From Leptospiraceae bacterium (lineage in GTDB: Bacteria > Spirochaetota > Leptospiria > Leptospirales > Leptospiraceae), in contig JACKPA010000001.1 in the NCBI GenBank assembly GCA_024233865.1, forward strand, positions 1,095,308-1,159,307: a DNA stretch of 64,000 nt, given 5' to 3'. Below are positions 27,701-36,744 of this stretch, in pieces. The stretch's first letter is position 1, and each line of letters starts with the position of its first letter. Position numbers and translations under genes: made by a program. The notes beneath the pieces were generated by a model. The model had not been told where the DNA came from. It saw only the letters and a program-made list of their open reading frames with translations, and did no database searches.

Positions 27701-28466
27701 AGTAAACTTGTTTTCGGAGTTCCCCGGAAACTTCCGCTTGGAGTTTTTTAGAACCGCTTTCGATAAGGTTTAAAAAAGATATCCCTCTGAACGATTCCCC
27801 AGAAAAGAAAAACCAAAACATCTTAAAGGCTGGAAAGTCATTGTGAGCAATTATGTATTCTAAGTTGATTTCAAAAAATTTATCCGTTTCAGCTCTGTAG
27901 GAATAAATTCTCCATGATTTTCCATCGGTCAAGATTCCAAAAGGAACGGTCGCTTTTTGTTCTTTGGGATTGATGTTATCCAAATAGGACATTTTTAGCT
28001 GCCAGATTGGGCAGGTGTTGTCGTGCTTTCTTACTGTATCGTACCCGTCCAAAACACCCCATTTTTTGGTTTCGCATATAGTTGAACAAGAGGAATACTT
28101 TACCGCATTTTTTTGACTGTCGTTTTTTTGAAAAATAGCCTTGTCTTCCTCGGAATAAAAAAAGGCATAATCTATACTTTTGGTTCCTTCGTCCTCTTCC
28201 TCACTTTTTTTGGCAGTTTGCACCTCAAAAATGTGACCTAAAATCCGAAAAATTGGTTGCAAGAAGTTGTTTTCTAGCTGAGATTCTTTTAAATCCTTCA
28301 AACCTTCATTGTAGAGGGAGCGAATTTCTTTGAATTTCTCTTTCAAAAAATCATTGTCTAAACTTTGGAATTCTTCCAAATCAGTTAAATGGTTTTCCAA
28401 AAAGTCCTTTGAAAATAGGTTTGATCTTAGGAATCGGCTTAAATGGTTATCTTCGACTTTAATCAT
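24711..28466 (-). CDS. Type IIG restriction-modification enzyme (Eco57I family)
   Basis: 1251 residues, single polypeptide. Residues 95-190 show a nuclease-like core: D99 in SIDYAFF and E132/K134 in CETKKW, then FGILTDGKSWRIYS. The methylase part has SAM motif I (DPAMGSGHFL, about 533-543) and the catalytic NPPYG at about 806-811, an N6-adenine type. The region after residue 950 (LTGKEIGRYYF, NARYCLNTVMC) is the TaqI-type specificity domain. It cuts and methylates DNA by itself, so no separate methylase is needed. No frameshift seen. A PglX-like role is less likely because no BREX partners are present. Confidence 0.85.
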   Translation of the reverse strand: MIKVEDNHLSRFLRSNLFSKDFLENHLTDLEEFQSLDNDFLKEKFKEIRSLYNEGLKDLKESQLENNFLQPIFRILGHIFEVQTAKKSEEEDEGTKSIDYAFFYSEEDKAIFQKNDSQKNAVKYSSCSTICETKKWGVLDGYDTVRKHDNTCPIWQLKMSYLDNINPKEQKATVPFGILTDGKSWRIYSYRAETDKFFEINLEYIIAHNDFPAFKMFWFFFSGESFRGISFLNLIESGSKKLQAEVSGELRKQVYLSLELIATGIFRVYQSGKKRDWEEFLKYPTLQRYLDENGLEAIDLENSAIERIVLDIIYSESLVYLFRVLFLLYADHRNLFKHKIVEDKFYTLLNRIDNYTLEIGSVSKDMENIVGQNDDYHINEVFEKIDGEYNGGLFNRKLHPILNNFDIDDDLYANAIDYLTRTFDKKTKKPMRVDFSALEVRHLGTIYEGLLEYRLIRSKEETSIPTLSDKKKKRQLLEDDLYLVNDKGERKATGSYYTPDYIVEYIVKNTVGSLVDEIEKEEISVQQKIGKIFGLRICDPAMGSGHFLVEVINYLNNRISDIIQKEIEPLQKKPGRKSKQLLVCEELLLKGESGYYKQIIGKRCIYGVDKNPMAVELAKLSIWIFTLQKGRKLEFFDYNLRCGDSLIGSQEKTFSAHVESKSKERMLFASDEELYQNVINDFKSEFKKYFEFESVEERIKYYESVILPSQQKLKFLADVELAIDFASKDDKIHLVYLHRKNELLQTIRMDAKNEYLPKLAKGKDTTDWEKMLYAHAKKIQNEYTPIHWELDFPNVFIDKGGFDAVIGNPPYGRYNKLKEILKEFFIQHGIYGKTSDLSEFFIKKGISILNSKAHFSFIVPKGLTYVNSWEDIRNLLINKFFPIEFVDVSQAFTDVLYEMVIFHIKQSQEKAVSIQSGYITQKEFKTFKLSVDLISQNVIYTGLNKKSLKIIEKVKKASKPVSFYMNYWYGKGGMTPFVNKHGEGIKLLTGKEIGRYYFNEDTEVWYLSKNYINEQDINRIYVEKVVVQDIVAHITKPYPHIKITASIDKNARYCLNTVMCYAQKNDDMKNEFLCALINSKFISFYYYHYVYNQAIRTMHFMPGYSDILPIHDNYQQYHTLLSNRADIMLAKNKELQELNNNFWELFRADVMLENIPTKLEKWYLLDWKDFVAELKKKKLELSGKLKDEWFDRFKRKQEEALEIKKVIDRTDAEIDIMVYKLYELTFEEVKIVDPEFGMNKSEYDGYEIPEE

Positions 28467-28722
28467 GTTATTTATATTTTCGATGTGAATCTAATTGTGT
28501 AAATCCTAAAAATCATGCAATTTATTTTTTTATAAATTAGGGCAGAAAACCGTATATGCTTGTAATTTAAAACTTTTACTTATAATTTGATAAATAATGT
28601 CTGATATATTTGAAAAAAGAAATTTAAGTTTATAATTTTTACTTAAAATAAGTATAGTGAAAAGAAATTTTATAGGCATAAAAAAATATTATTTTATTAT
28701 ATCCTTAAGGAAAGAGTAAACA

Positions 28723-29019
28723 GTGAGTAAGTCAAAGATAGAATGGACTGAGGATACTTGGAATCCTACTACAGGGTGTAATAAAGTATCTCCTGGGTGT
28801 AAAAACTGTTACGCCGAGATAATGGCATACCGACTAAGGGCTATGGGAGTGAATGGCTATGAAAATGGTTTTGATTTAACTCTACATCCATCAAGGCTAG
28901 AGCAACCTTTAAAGAAAAAGAAATCAACTACTTATTTTGTGAATTCTATGAGTGATTTATTTCATAAGAACGTTCCTTTATACTCTAATCCATTTTTTGA
29001 AAAAAATATTCATCCGTAA
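28723..29019 (+). pseudogene. Truncated DUF5131 (phage Gp37/Gp68-like) protein
   Basis: 98 codons from a GTG start with an AGGAAAGAG site upstream. The first 85 residues match DUF5131, with SKIEWTEDTWNPTTGCNKVS then GCKNCYAE (the Cys cluster of this radical-SAM-like group) and YFVNSMSDLFH. Full members are about 230 residues. The frame leaves the family after LFHKNVP and ends, so about 60 percent of the protein is missing. Likely non-functional. Confidence 0.65.
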
Positions 29020-29121
29020 CTATTTTTTTATGGTGACCTACTCCTTGGTCTAAAGTAGCCCTTTACTAATTCGTGGGTTGTCCTGAGTTTTTTTATCTCA
29101 TTGTAAGCAAAGTATTCGTAT

Positions 29122-29147
29122 ACCGGTTGGTGAGCTTGTCGAACCAT
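29122..29147. repeat. Dispersed short repeat (ACCGGTTGGTGAGCTTGTCG type)
   Basis: Contains CCGGTTGGTGAG, also present in the inverted repeat at 58266-58277, and GGTGAGCTTGTCGAACCAT, which recurs with three changes at about 51637-51655. It is a multi-copy intergenic element in this window. Confidence 0.45.
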
Positions 29148-29149
29148 AA

Positions 29150-29302
29150 TTACATTTCATGTCCGCAGTCGGGGCAGTTGATCGGGTTGACATGGAAACA
29201 ATGCTCTATTGCTTTTTCAATTATTGATTTATAAAAAATTATATTTTTCAACAACTCTATTGACTTATTTTTATCAAAGAGTATTTTAGGGTAGAAGGGA
29301 AG
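29150..29302 (-). pseudogene. Zinc-ribbon-like gene remnant, no start
   Basis: An open frame of 50 codons ending NPINCPDCGHEM then stop. The CxxCG pattern after a V-N-P-I start resembles the zinc-binding tail of some transposases (IS91-like). The 5' end has no start codon and meets the lipoprotein promoter region. Probably a coding relic. Confidence 0.35.
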
Positions 29303-29310
29303 TTACCACC

Positions 29311-30702
29311 ATGCAAGCAAAAATAGTAAATAAAATCATCATTTATTTATTAATTTTCCTATTAGGATGCAATATTTTAAATCCTTCTGATGATAATATC
29401 AATGAATCTATCATTTCTCTTTTTTTTCTTAATTCTATAAATACATCAAGCACTGAAGACACAAAAAGTCCTACACCAGGAAATAATGGAACAATTACTA
29501 CATCCAATATCTATACTAATGGAATGACACTTACTTGGAATATTGGCATTGATGATGTAACTAGAGAAACAAATTTACAATATAGAGCTTATTATTCAAC
29601 TACTAGTTCTTTTGATTCCATATCTGAAGTTGAATCCGGAACAACTATTGGAGATTGGCAAACAAATATCAATACTATTAATGTTAACGGTTTGAGCATC
29701 TCGACTACTTATTATTTTAATGTCTTAATAAAGGATGAAGCAGGAAACCAGTCAACTTATATAAAGAAGCAGGAAGCAACTACTCCTGGATATATTTATG
29801 CAGCAACTTATCTTGGAGGTTTGTCCATATCAACAGACGGAGGTAGTTCTTTTACAACAAAAACTAATGCTTCTAATGGATTGGGTGATAATTGGGTTTT
29901 GGATGTATATGTGGATTCTTCTGAGACAATTTATGCCGGTACACAAGTTGGATTATCCATATCAACGGATGGAGGTAATACTTTTGCCAATAAAACAATT
30001 GCTGATGGGCTCGGAAACAATTTTGTTTATGGGTTATATGTATCTTCTGATGGAACAATCTATGTAGCCACAAATGCAGGTGGATTATCCATATCAACAG
30101 ACGGTGGAACTTCCTTTACAAGCAAAACAACTGCAGATGGACTTGGAAGTAATAACGTTCGTGATGTATATGTTGATAGTGCTGAGACTATTTATGTTGC
30201 AACTGAAGGTGGAGTCTCTATATCATCAGATGGAGGTAACACTTTTACTAATAAAACAACTTCTAATGGTTTAGGAAATGATTATATTCGTACCATCCAC
30301 GTTGATTCTTCTGGAATTGTTTATGCAGGAACAATTGGTGGATTATCTATATCAACAGACGGAGGTAATACCTATGCTAATAAAGATAATGCTACTAATG
30401 GTCTTGGAAATGATGAAGTTCGTAAAATATATACAAATTCGTCAGGAACGATTTATGCTGCTACAGGTGGGGGAGGATTATCCATATCAACAGACGGAGG
30501 TAGTTCTTTTAGTAACAAAACGACTGCTAATGGCTTAGGAAATGATATTGTGAATGGAATTTATGTAGACTCTTCTGGAATAATTTATGCAGGAACAACA
30601 GGTGGATTGGGTATATCAACAGATGGCGGTAATAATTTTACCAATAAAACGAATGTTGATGGTTTAGGAACTAATAGTGTACTAAGTGTTTATGTAAGAT
30701 AA
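29311..30702 (+). CDS. Lipoprotein with FN3-like domain and seven-bladed propeller
   Basis: 463 residues. Signal peptide ends in LLGC, a good lipobox. A fibronectin-III-like domain spans about residues 58-155. It is followed by seven repeats of about 43 residues, each with GLSISTDGGxxF then a GLG turn and a YVDSSGTIYA strand. The repeats resemble BNR or sensor-type propellers, and seven copies fit a closed ring. Probably faces the cell exterior and binds a ligand or matrix. The next gene also encodes a seven-repeat propeller lipoprotein. Confidence 0.8.
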   Translation: MQAKIVNKIIIYLLIFLLGCNILNPSDDNINESIISLFFLNSINTSSTEDTKSPTPGNNGTITTSNIYTNGMTLTWNIGIDDVTRETNLQYRAYYSTTSSFDSISEVESGTTIGDWQTNINTINVNGLSISTTYYFNVLIKDEAGNQSTYIKKQEATTPGYIYAATYLGGLSISTDGGSSFTTKTNASNGLGDNWVLDVYVDSSETIYAGTQVGLSISTDGGNTFANKTIADGLGNNFVYGLYVSSDGTIYVATNAGGLSISTDGGTSFTSKTTADGLGSNNVRDVYVDSAETIYVATEGGVSISSDGGNTFTNKTTSNGLGNDYIRTIHVDSSGIVYAGTIGGLSISTDGGNTYANKDNATNGLGNDEVRKIYTNSSGTIYAATGGGGLSISTDGGSSFSNKTTANGLGNDIVNGIYVDSSGIIYAGTTGGLGISTDGGNNFTNKTNVDGLGTNSVLSVYVR

Positions 30703-30741
30703 ACTTTTTAATTAAGAAGACAGACTTTATAGGATGAATAT

Positions 30742-31920
30742 ATGAAAATACTTATTTATATTACAATTTTAGATTGTTTTACTATTACCTCTTGTAAAAT
30801 TACGAATACAAAATATAACAATGGTATGGATGTATTTACCTTAACAGGTTTGCTATTTATCAATTTTAGTAAATTGGCATCTCAAAAAAATGCCTTATTT
30901 CAAGGTCGATATTCCCATACAGCAACTTCCCTACCTAATGGTAAGGTATTAATTGCTGGAGGTTATAATGGTACTATATATTTAGCCCATGCTGAAATCT
31001 ATGATCCTAGTACAGAGTTAGTTACGGTTATAAAGACCTTAAATAAATCTCGCTCATTTCATACAGCAACCCTCTTAACCAATGGACTGGTTCTTTTGGC
31101 TGGTGGCTACAATGGGAATAATTATTTATCAACCGCAGAACTTTATGATCCAATAAATGATTCTTTTAGTTTAGCTGGAAATATGAAAGAATCTCGTGCG
31201 TCTCATACAGCTACAATCTTAAATAGCGGAAAAGTTCTTATAACAGGAGGTTATAATGGTAGCAATGTCCTTTCTAGTGCTGAAATTTATGACCCAAATA
31301 CCAATACCTTTACTTCTACTGGGGGTATGAAAAGTTCACGTCAAAAACATACAGCAAGCTTGTTGTCAAGTGGGAAGGTTCTAATCGTTGCAGGAATAGA
31401 TGATTCAATTTCGCGATTACAATCCGCTGAATTGTACGATGTTAATAGTGAAACATTTACTTTAACAAACTCTACTCTAAATGAATCCGGAGGACGCTCC
31501 AATCACACTGCTACATTTTTATTGACTGGGAAGATATTGATTATTGGTGGAATAAATAATAATGGCTCAATTTTGAATACTGCAGAACTTTACGATGAAA
31601 GTCTGGACACTTTTACTTATACGGCTACTAGCTTAAATTCAACTCGTTATCTTCATACTGCAACTCTAATGCTTAATAACAAAGTTCTTGTCGCAGGTGG
31701 AATCAGTAGTTCTAATTCTATTCTGAGCTCTATAGAATTTTATGATTCAAGTAGTAATAAATTTATTTCGAGTAGCAAAGATATGACCATTTCTCGAAAT
31801 TTACATAGAGCAACTCTTTTGTCTAATCGAAAAATTCTTGTTTCTGCTGGAGAAACAGATGGAAATATTGTTACATCAAATATAGCTTTGTACAACTATA
31901 GTAGTGATGAATGGGAGTAG
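30742..31920 (+). CDS. Kelch-repeat lipoprotein
   Basis: 392 residues. Lipobox ITSC at the end of a short signal peptide. Seven Kelch-like repeats of about 48 residues follow, each with a pattern SRxxHTATLLxxGKVLIxGG then an AELYDP strand. Seven repeats suggest a complete beta-propeller. Located 39 bp after the other propeller gene on the same strand, so the two are probably cotranscribed. Ligand unknown. Confidence 0.8.
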   Translation: MKILIYITILDCFTITSCKITNTKYNNGMDVFTLTGLLFINFSKLASQKNALFQGRYSHTATSLPNGKVLIAGGYNGTIYLAHAEIYDPSTELVTVIKTLNKSRSFHTATLLTNGLVLLAGGYNGNNYLSTAELYDPINDSFSLAGNMKESRASHTATILNSGKVLITGGYNGSNVLSSAEIYDPNTNTFTSTGGMKSSRQKHTASLLSSGKVLIVAGIDDSISRLQSAELYDVNSETFTLTNSTLNESGGRSNHTATFLLTGKILIIGGINNNGSILNTAELYDESLDTFTYTATSLNSTRYLHTATLMLNNKVLVAGGISSSNSILSSIEFYDSSSNKFISSSKDMTISRNLHRATLLSNRKILVSAGETDGNIVTSNIALYNYSSDEWE

Positions 31921-32379
31921 CGGAAATAATTTATTAATTTTGCTATCTAGGAATTTACTCAAAGTAAAAAAATTAATGTCTACCCAAAAATTCTTATGCC
32001 TTTGAAAAAGCAACACGGCACTTCCGATAATATTGTTTATGTCAAAATTCCATGGGTAAATTATTAATGGGACTTAAATTAGAGATAGGTTGAAAGTAAA
32101 CATGAAAACCATAAAGGATTCCTAAATGCTAATCTTTGATTGAATCCTTGGGGATTTTGGCTTGTTTAAAGAATTCAATTTTGTAAACCTTGGCTGCAAG
32201 AGAAATTATTTTTTCAACAGAGTACCCTTTTTGCAGTAGGATATTTGACAAGTTACCAGGGATTGTAAAAGTAACAATACATTTGTTTACAATAGACCAC
32301 CATGGAAACTTTGGAATCTGATAGGTAGAAATAATTTAATGCCTATAATTGCCATTAAGGTTGCGGAATTTCGACTCCC
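31921..32379. other. 459-bp gap without a clear gene
   Basis: I see no convincing gene. On the minus strand 32129-32335 stays open for 68 codons and reads like protein (FPWWSIVNKCIVTFTIPG, then KKIISLAAKVY-like helices) but lacks a good start, so it may be a relic. No hairpin terminator is obvious. Confidence 0.3.
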
Positions 32380-33177
32380 TTATTGATTGATTTGTGATTG
32401 ATAAAAGTTCTTTCTTAAAAAATTTTCAATAGACCTGTTTACGTATTCCGGATTTTCCAAAGGTGCCAAATGACCGGCATTTGGTACTGTAGTAAATTCC
32501 GAATTTGGAATTTTATGAGCAATATTTTCCATCATATCCGGTGTTGTTAGAGTATCGTGCTCTCCACACAAAAGCAGGGTTGGAACTACGATATTCCCTA
32601 AAAAATGAGTGCAATCCATTCTTCCCGCCATGGCGAGCAAACATCCTTTTACGCCAATCGGATCAAATTTTTTAGCTTTTTCGACGGTTTCTCGAATAAT
32701 ACCGGACTTTTCAGATTTTGTTTTGGAAAAAAAACAGTTGGGTATAAATTCATCTATATAATTTTCCAGACCTTGTTTATTGATTTTTTGGATAGCTACA
32801 GCTCTCTTTAATTTTGCGTCATTATTGTCTGCTTCTGAGCGTGTGTCACAAAGTATCAATCCTCGAAATCTATTTTGATGCCTAACCATAGCTCGCAGAG
32901 CAATATATCCTCCCATGGAAAGTCCGCATAAAATAGGATTTGGAATCTCATGTTTGTCTAAAATTTCAAAAAGGTCATCTACAAATAACTCCACAGTAAA
33001 TTGACCGTCACCGGCAGAACTTTCACCTAATCCTCTTATATCATAACTAATACAATGATTTTCATTTTGAAGATACCGAAATTGGTGGCTCCACATTTTA
33101 TATTCCAATGGAAAACCATGGATAAAAACTATGGGTAGATGCTTTTCATTTCCAAATTTATAGACTTGCAATTCCAT
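32380..33177 (-). CDS. Alpha/beta-hydrolase
   Basis: 265 residues. Oxyanion loop HGFP at about residue 20, nucleophile S87 in GLSMGG, acid in GEHDTLT and His in NAGHLAP form a complete catalytic set. Size and motifs fit the BioH/3-oxoadipate enol-lactonase-like branch. The reaction cannot be specified. Its last 50 bp exist as a second copy at 24181-24230. Cytoplasmic. Confidence 0.8.
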   Translation of the reverse strand: MELQVYKFGNEKHLPIVFIHGFPLEYKMWSHQFRYLQNENHCISYDIRGLGESSAGDGQFTVELFVDDLFEILDKHEIPNPILCGLSMGGYIALRAMVRHQNRFRGLILCDTRSEADNNDAKLKRAVAIQKINKQGLENYIDEFIPNCFFSKTKSEKSGIIRETVEKAKKFDPIGVKGCLLAMAGRMDCTHFLGNIVVPTLLLCGEHDTLTTPDMMENIAHKIPNSEFTTVPNAGHLAPLENPEYVNRSIENFLRKNFYQSQINQ

Positions 33178-33363
33178 TACATTTTTTCCTTTATTTGTCT
33201 CTTAGCAAATGGGTTCAAATTCCTCAGTAGGAGAATATCTAGTTTTTTACGTGATAAATTTTTACGCAAGCTTTTAGTTTTTCAGACTGATTTTTTACTT
33301 GGATAAGATATTTACCCATAAAATAGTAATTGACTATCCATATATTGAACTTATTGATAATTT

Positions 33364-33924
33364 ATGATTTCTCTTTTGGAAACACCTCAATTTCGCCAAA
33401 GCGTTTGTCCCTTATCCTTGAAAGCCTATCATGTTTTAAGAGATTCAGGACAAATATCTGAAAATATGGAATTTATCAAAGGAATCCTCATTGAAAAAAT
33501 GACAATTAAACCAATTCACTCTTATATTACAGGGATTTTTGCAGATATATTTCCACCTCTTATTCCAGACGGTTTTCATTTACGCAAAGCAGAACCTATC
33601 ACGCTGCAAGATTCCGAACCGGAACCGGACATAGCAATTGTTTCCGGAGTAAAAAAGGATTATATCATAGAACACCCTAAAACAGCAATTTTTATTGTGG
33701 AAGTCGCTCTAAGTTCGATTTACATAGATAGAGAAAAAGCCAATATCTATGCAGAGGCTGGAGTGAGGGAATATTGGATTTGCGATTTGAATTTTTTTAA
33801 AATTGAGGTATATAAACATCCGACTATAAGTGGTTACGAACAAAAAGAAATTTTTGATACAAATGATTTGGTTCCGGTTCCATTTCATTCTCATTACCAT
33901 TTTTGTTTAGGAAGCCATTTATAA
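33364..33924 (+). CDS. Uma2-family PD-(D/E)XK nuclease-like protein
   Basis: 186 residues, typical length. PDIAIVSG and FIVEVALSS are the Asp- and Glu-bearing strands, followed by KANIYAEAGVREYWICDL, the family's most conserved segment. Stand-alone gene. Endonuclease activity is predicted from the fold, not demonstrated for the family in general. Confidence 0.8.
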   Translation: MISLLETPQFRQSVCPLSLKAYHVLRDSGQISENMEFIKGILIEKMTIKPIHSYITGIFADIFPPLIPDGFHLRKAEPITLQDSEPEPDIAIVSGVKKDYIIEHPKTAIFIVEVALSSIYIDREKANIYAEAGVREYWICDLNFFKIEVYKHPTISGYEQKEIFDTNDLVPVPFHSHYHFCLGSHL

Positions 33925-33946
33925 TTCTTCCATTACGTATTTCACC

Positions 33947-34750
33947 TTACCATTCAAACTTTTTATGGGGAAAAAAACGATCCAAAACAAAAACTAAGGG
34001 AGAGCAAAAAAAGAGAGCATAAAAAAGGTTGTTTGTATAAAAAAAGTAGTATTGCCAAATAAAGGCAGCAAAAGCAACAAAAGCCGGATATAATATTTTG
34101 GCAGCTGGATGGTCGGGTGACGTTTTTGGGTCACTTATCATAAAAAAGGTAAATACCAGCAAAGCCCCACTTTGGAATTGATGAAAAAAAACATCCCAGT
34201 GATAACCAAAATAAACCGTTCTTATCAATAAAAATAAGGCATAAAAAAACAAAAAGCTCAAAGATGTTAGGTAGCTCTTTGCCCTGCTCGCAACAATAAA
34301 ACCGATCAACAGGAGCCATAAGGCATTGATAAATTCATAGCCCCATTGACCTGGGGAAACCCAAGAACCTGGAAGTAAATTGATTCCGGTTATAATTCCA
34401 AGCATAGCCGGATTGAAAATATGCTTATTATTAACTCTTATGATAAATTTGGAAGAGATACATAAAAATGCAACAAATGGGTGTGTCCAAAAATTATCAC
34501 TTCTAAACAAAAGAGACAAACCAAAGCAGGTAATTATGGCACTATGGTAGCCTACATTCTCTATTTTAATAAGCTTTATAGCCAAAAACTGAGCAAATAA
34601 TCCTCCAAAAAAGGTTAAAAGAATTTGCACAGGATAAATGGAAAAGTCTTTCCACAAAACGCCAAAAAGAAGGAGCAAGATCATCACGAATATCTGAAAA
34701 AATCGTATGTCAGCTTTTAAAAGCAGATCAATTATGTTGGGAGTTTTCAA
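33947..34750 (-). CDS. Orphan RnfD/NqrB-like membrane protein
   Basis: 267 residues with about 8-9 membrane segments. NPAMLGIITG and SGALLVFTFFMISDPKTSP are the two conserved RnfD/NqrB loops. In Rnf and Nqr the flavin is attached to a Thr in an S-G-A-T context; here the motif reads SGALL, so covalent FMN is probably absent. No other rnf genes are nearby. It may be a stand-alone quinone- or flavin-related membrane protein. Confidence 0.6.
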   Translation of the reverse strand: MKTPNIIDLLLKADIRFFQIFVMILLLLFGVLWKDFSIYPVQILLTFFGGLFAQFLAIKLIKIENVGYHSAIITCFGLSLLFRSDNFWTHPFVAFLCISSKFIIRVNNKHIFNPAMLGIITGINLLPGSWVSPGQWGYEFINALWLLLIGFIVASRAKSYLTSLSFLFFYALFLLIRTVYFGYHWDVFFHQFQSGALLVFTFFMISDPKTSPDHPAAKILYPAFVAFAAFIWQYYFFYTNNLFYALFFCSPLVFVLDRFFPHKKFEW

Positions 34751-34886
34751 GTTAAATGAGTTGCTTAATCCTTTTTATAATCATATCACCATGGTGTCTT
34801 GATATATCATTTTTTTGCCAAGGGAAAAATAATTGCCGCTACATTATTTTTATTGTCAGTTACGATATGGTACACAATTTATTAAT

Positions 34887-35963
34887 ATGGGTACAAAAAT
34901 AAAATATTTTTTCTTTAAATTCTGCTTATTATTGCTTGTATACGTATTTGTAGAATTTTGTACATCAACACCTAACCTAAAAAACCCCGAAGGAAAAGAA
35001 TACCCCAATAGCGTATCTTTTCTTGAAGAAATCGAGTTAGGAAATTCAAAACAATGGATTTTAGCTCGTGGAACAAATAAAGATAATCCGGTGCTGCTTT
35101 TAGTCCATGGAGGTCCCGGTAATTCATTGATCCCTTTGGTTAGATACTATAACTCAGAACTTGAAGAACGCTTTATATTCGTAAATTGGGACCAAAGAGG
35201 AGCAGGTAAATCTTATGGTTCCATAGAGCCTCATTCTTCCGTAACCATGCCTCAATTACTTTCTGATTTGTATGAACTCGTAAATATTTTAAGAAAAAGG
35301 TTTAACAAAGAAAAAATATACATAATGGGACATTCTTTTGGTTCTGCCTTAGCCATTACAACTGCTCACGAATATCCGGAATTGTTTTATGCTTATATAG
35401 GTTGTGGTCAATTCACCAATATGGTTGAAAATGAAAAACAATCTTACCGTTATGCCTTAAAAAAAGCAATACAAGAACAAAATAAAGACGCATTAAACGA
35501 CCTAATGGAAATCAAAGAACCACCCTATTTTGGGGCGGATTTTTTGGAAAAGTACAATTTACACCAAGAATGGTTGCTGAAATTAGGTGGGAGTTTGTAT
35601 GGAGAAACAAGCTATAGAAAATTTTATCGCTTTTATTTTTTTTCCTCCGAATATACCAAAATGGATGCACTCAACTGGTTCAAGGGAAAAAGCGAATCCA
35701 TCAAGCTATTGTATGAAAATATAATGAGTATTAACTTATCTGATGAAATTGATACCTTTGACATTCCGATCTATTTTTTACAAGGCAAACATGATTATCA
35801 AACTCCTTCTAGCTTAGTAGAAGAATACTTTCACCAAATCCAGGCAACTCAAAAAGAGCTGATATGGTTTGAAAAATCGGCTCATTTTCCCATATTTGAA
35901 GAATCAGAAAAATTTAACTCTGTATTGATATATAAAATACTTGCCGAAACATACAATAAATAG
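34887..35963 (+). CDS. Membrane- or lipid-anchored alpha/beta-hydrolase (prolyl-aminopeptidase-like)
   Basis: 358 residues from the ATG at 34887; the longer TTG frame adds a leader unlike a signal peptide. Hydrophobic N-terminus ending in VEFC, a possible lipobox. The domain has HGGPG (oxyanion loop), WDQRGAGKS and GHSFGS (nucleophile), a set seen in proline iminopeptidases. The C-terminal acid is in GKHDY and the His in SAHFP. It probably hydrolyses small peptides or esters outside the inner membrane. Confidence 0.7.
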   Translation: MGTKIKYFFFKFCLLLLVYVFVEFCTSTPNLKNPEGKEYPNSVSFLEEIELGNSKQWILARGTNKDNPVLLLVHGGPGNSLIPLVRYYNSELEERFIFVNWDQRGAGKSYGSIEPHSSVTMPQLLSDLYELVNILRKRFNKEKIYIMGHSFGSALAITTAHEYPELFYAYIGCGQFTNMVENEKQSYRYALKKAIQEQNKDALNDLMEIKEPPYFGADFLEKYNLHQEWLLKLGGSLYGETSYRKFYRFYFFSSEYTKMDALNWFKGKSESIKLLYENIMSINLSDEIDTFDIPIYFLQGKHDYQTPSSLVEEYFHQIQATQKELIWFEKSAHFPIFEESEKFNSVLIYKILAETYNK

Positions 35964-36093
35964 AAAAAAAGATTTTTGAAAGTTAGTCATTATGTAATTT
36001 TACGAAGAATTATTTAAAATATCGAGTTGACAATTGTTTTGCTCTTTTGAAATATACATTAAATAGTTAGTATAGGCTAAAAATGGAGTAAGA

Positions 36094-36402
36094 ATGGTTG
36101 AAATATCCTCAGAAATAGAGAACTTACTTATAGAAACAACTCAGTGTGATAATTTGGAAAAAGCCTTGAAGTTCATTTTCACAGATTATCTCATCATGAA
36201 AATTCATTTATATTCGCAAAAAATTATCAAATTTCAAGACAAGTGGAATATGGATTTTCATAAATTTAAAGAAAAAGTACATACCCAAAAAGACTTTCAT
36301 ACCTATAACTATGAAAGGGATGTTTGGGAGTGGGAAGAAGCAATGACCTTAAAAAACCATTATGAGGGAGTAAAAGAAAAGTGCACATCTCTGAATTTAT
36401 AA
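36094..36402 (+). CDS. Putative antitoxin-like protein upstream of a TumE-like gene
   Basis: 102 residues, helical. The central KIIKFQDKWNMDFHKFKEK and the YNYERDVWEWEEA segment recall short proteins that precede TumE/DUF6516-like partners. Overlaps the next gene by 22 bp. The antitoxin label is an inference from organisation. Confidence 0.45.
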   Translation: MVEISSEIENLLIETTQCDNLEKALKFIFTDYLIMKIHLYSQKIIKFQDKWNMDFHKFKEKVHTQKDFHTYNYERDVWEWEEAMTLKNHYEGVKEKCTSLNL

Positions 36403-36725
36403 AAGCAGTTCAATCTGAGTTGAGCCAACTGAATTATATCCAAGAAACAAGCATCGAGTCGGAAGTATTTACTGCTAGAATAAAAGTTAAAGTTAAAGAT
36501 GCTTTGTCTATCTACATTTTTTACAACCAAAAAACGGGAACTCTTTCTTATGCACTTTTGAATCAGTACAGAAGAATTTGGGGAATCGATTGTAATGACC
36601 CCGTAGGTTGGCATGAGCATACTTTTGAAAATCCGGAAGGTCACATTCTCATAAAACCTAAAAATGTTTATGAAGTCATTCGTAAACTACATACGATATT
36701 ACAGATAATTATCTATGATAACTAA
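36381..36725 (+). CDS. TumE/DUF6516-like small protein (putative toxin)
   Basis: 114 residues from GTG. The core YIFYNQKTGTLSYALLN then RIWGIDCNDPVGWHEHTF has the Trp/His-rich pattern of small DUF6516-like proteins that pair with a helical partner. Overlaps the preceding gene. A Uma2 gene follows 19 bp later. Toxicity is not established. Confidence 0.45.
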   Translation: MHISEFIKAVQSELSQLNYIQETSIESEVFTARIKVKVKDALSIYIFYNQKTGTLSYALLNQYRRIWGIDCNDPVGWHEHTFENPEGHILIKPKNVYEVIRKLHTILQIIIYDN

Positions 36726-36744
36726 ACCACACTAAAGAAGTTCT

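Noticed and set aside
24711..28466. PglX of a BREX defence system
   Set aside because: None of the other BREX genes is nearby, and the N-terminal nuclease strands plus TaqI-type end fit type IIG better.
33205..33230. GGTTCAAATTCC resembling a tRNA T-loop
   Set aside because: No acceptor or anticodon stem can be formed around it.
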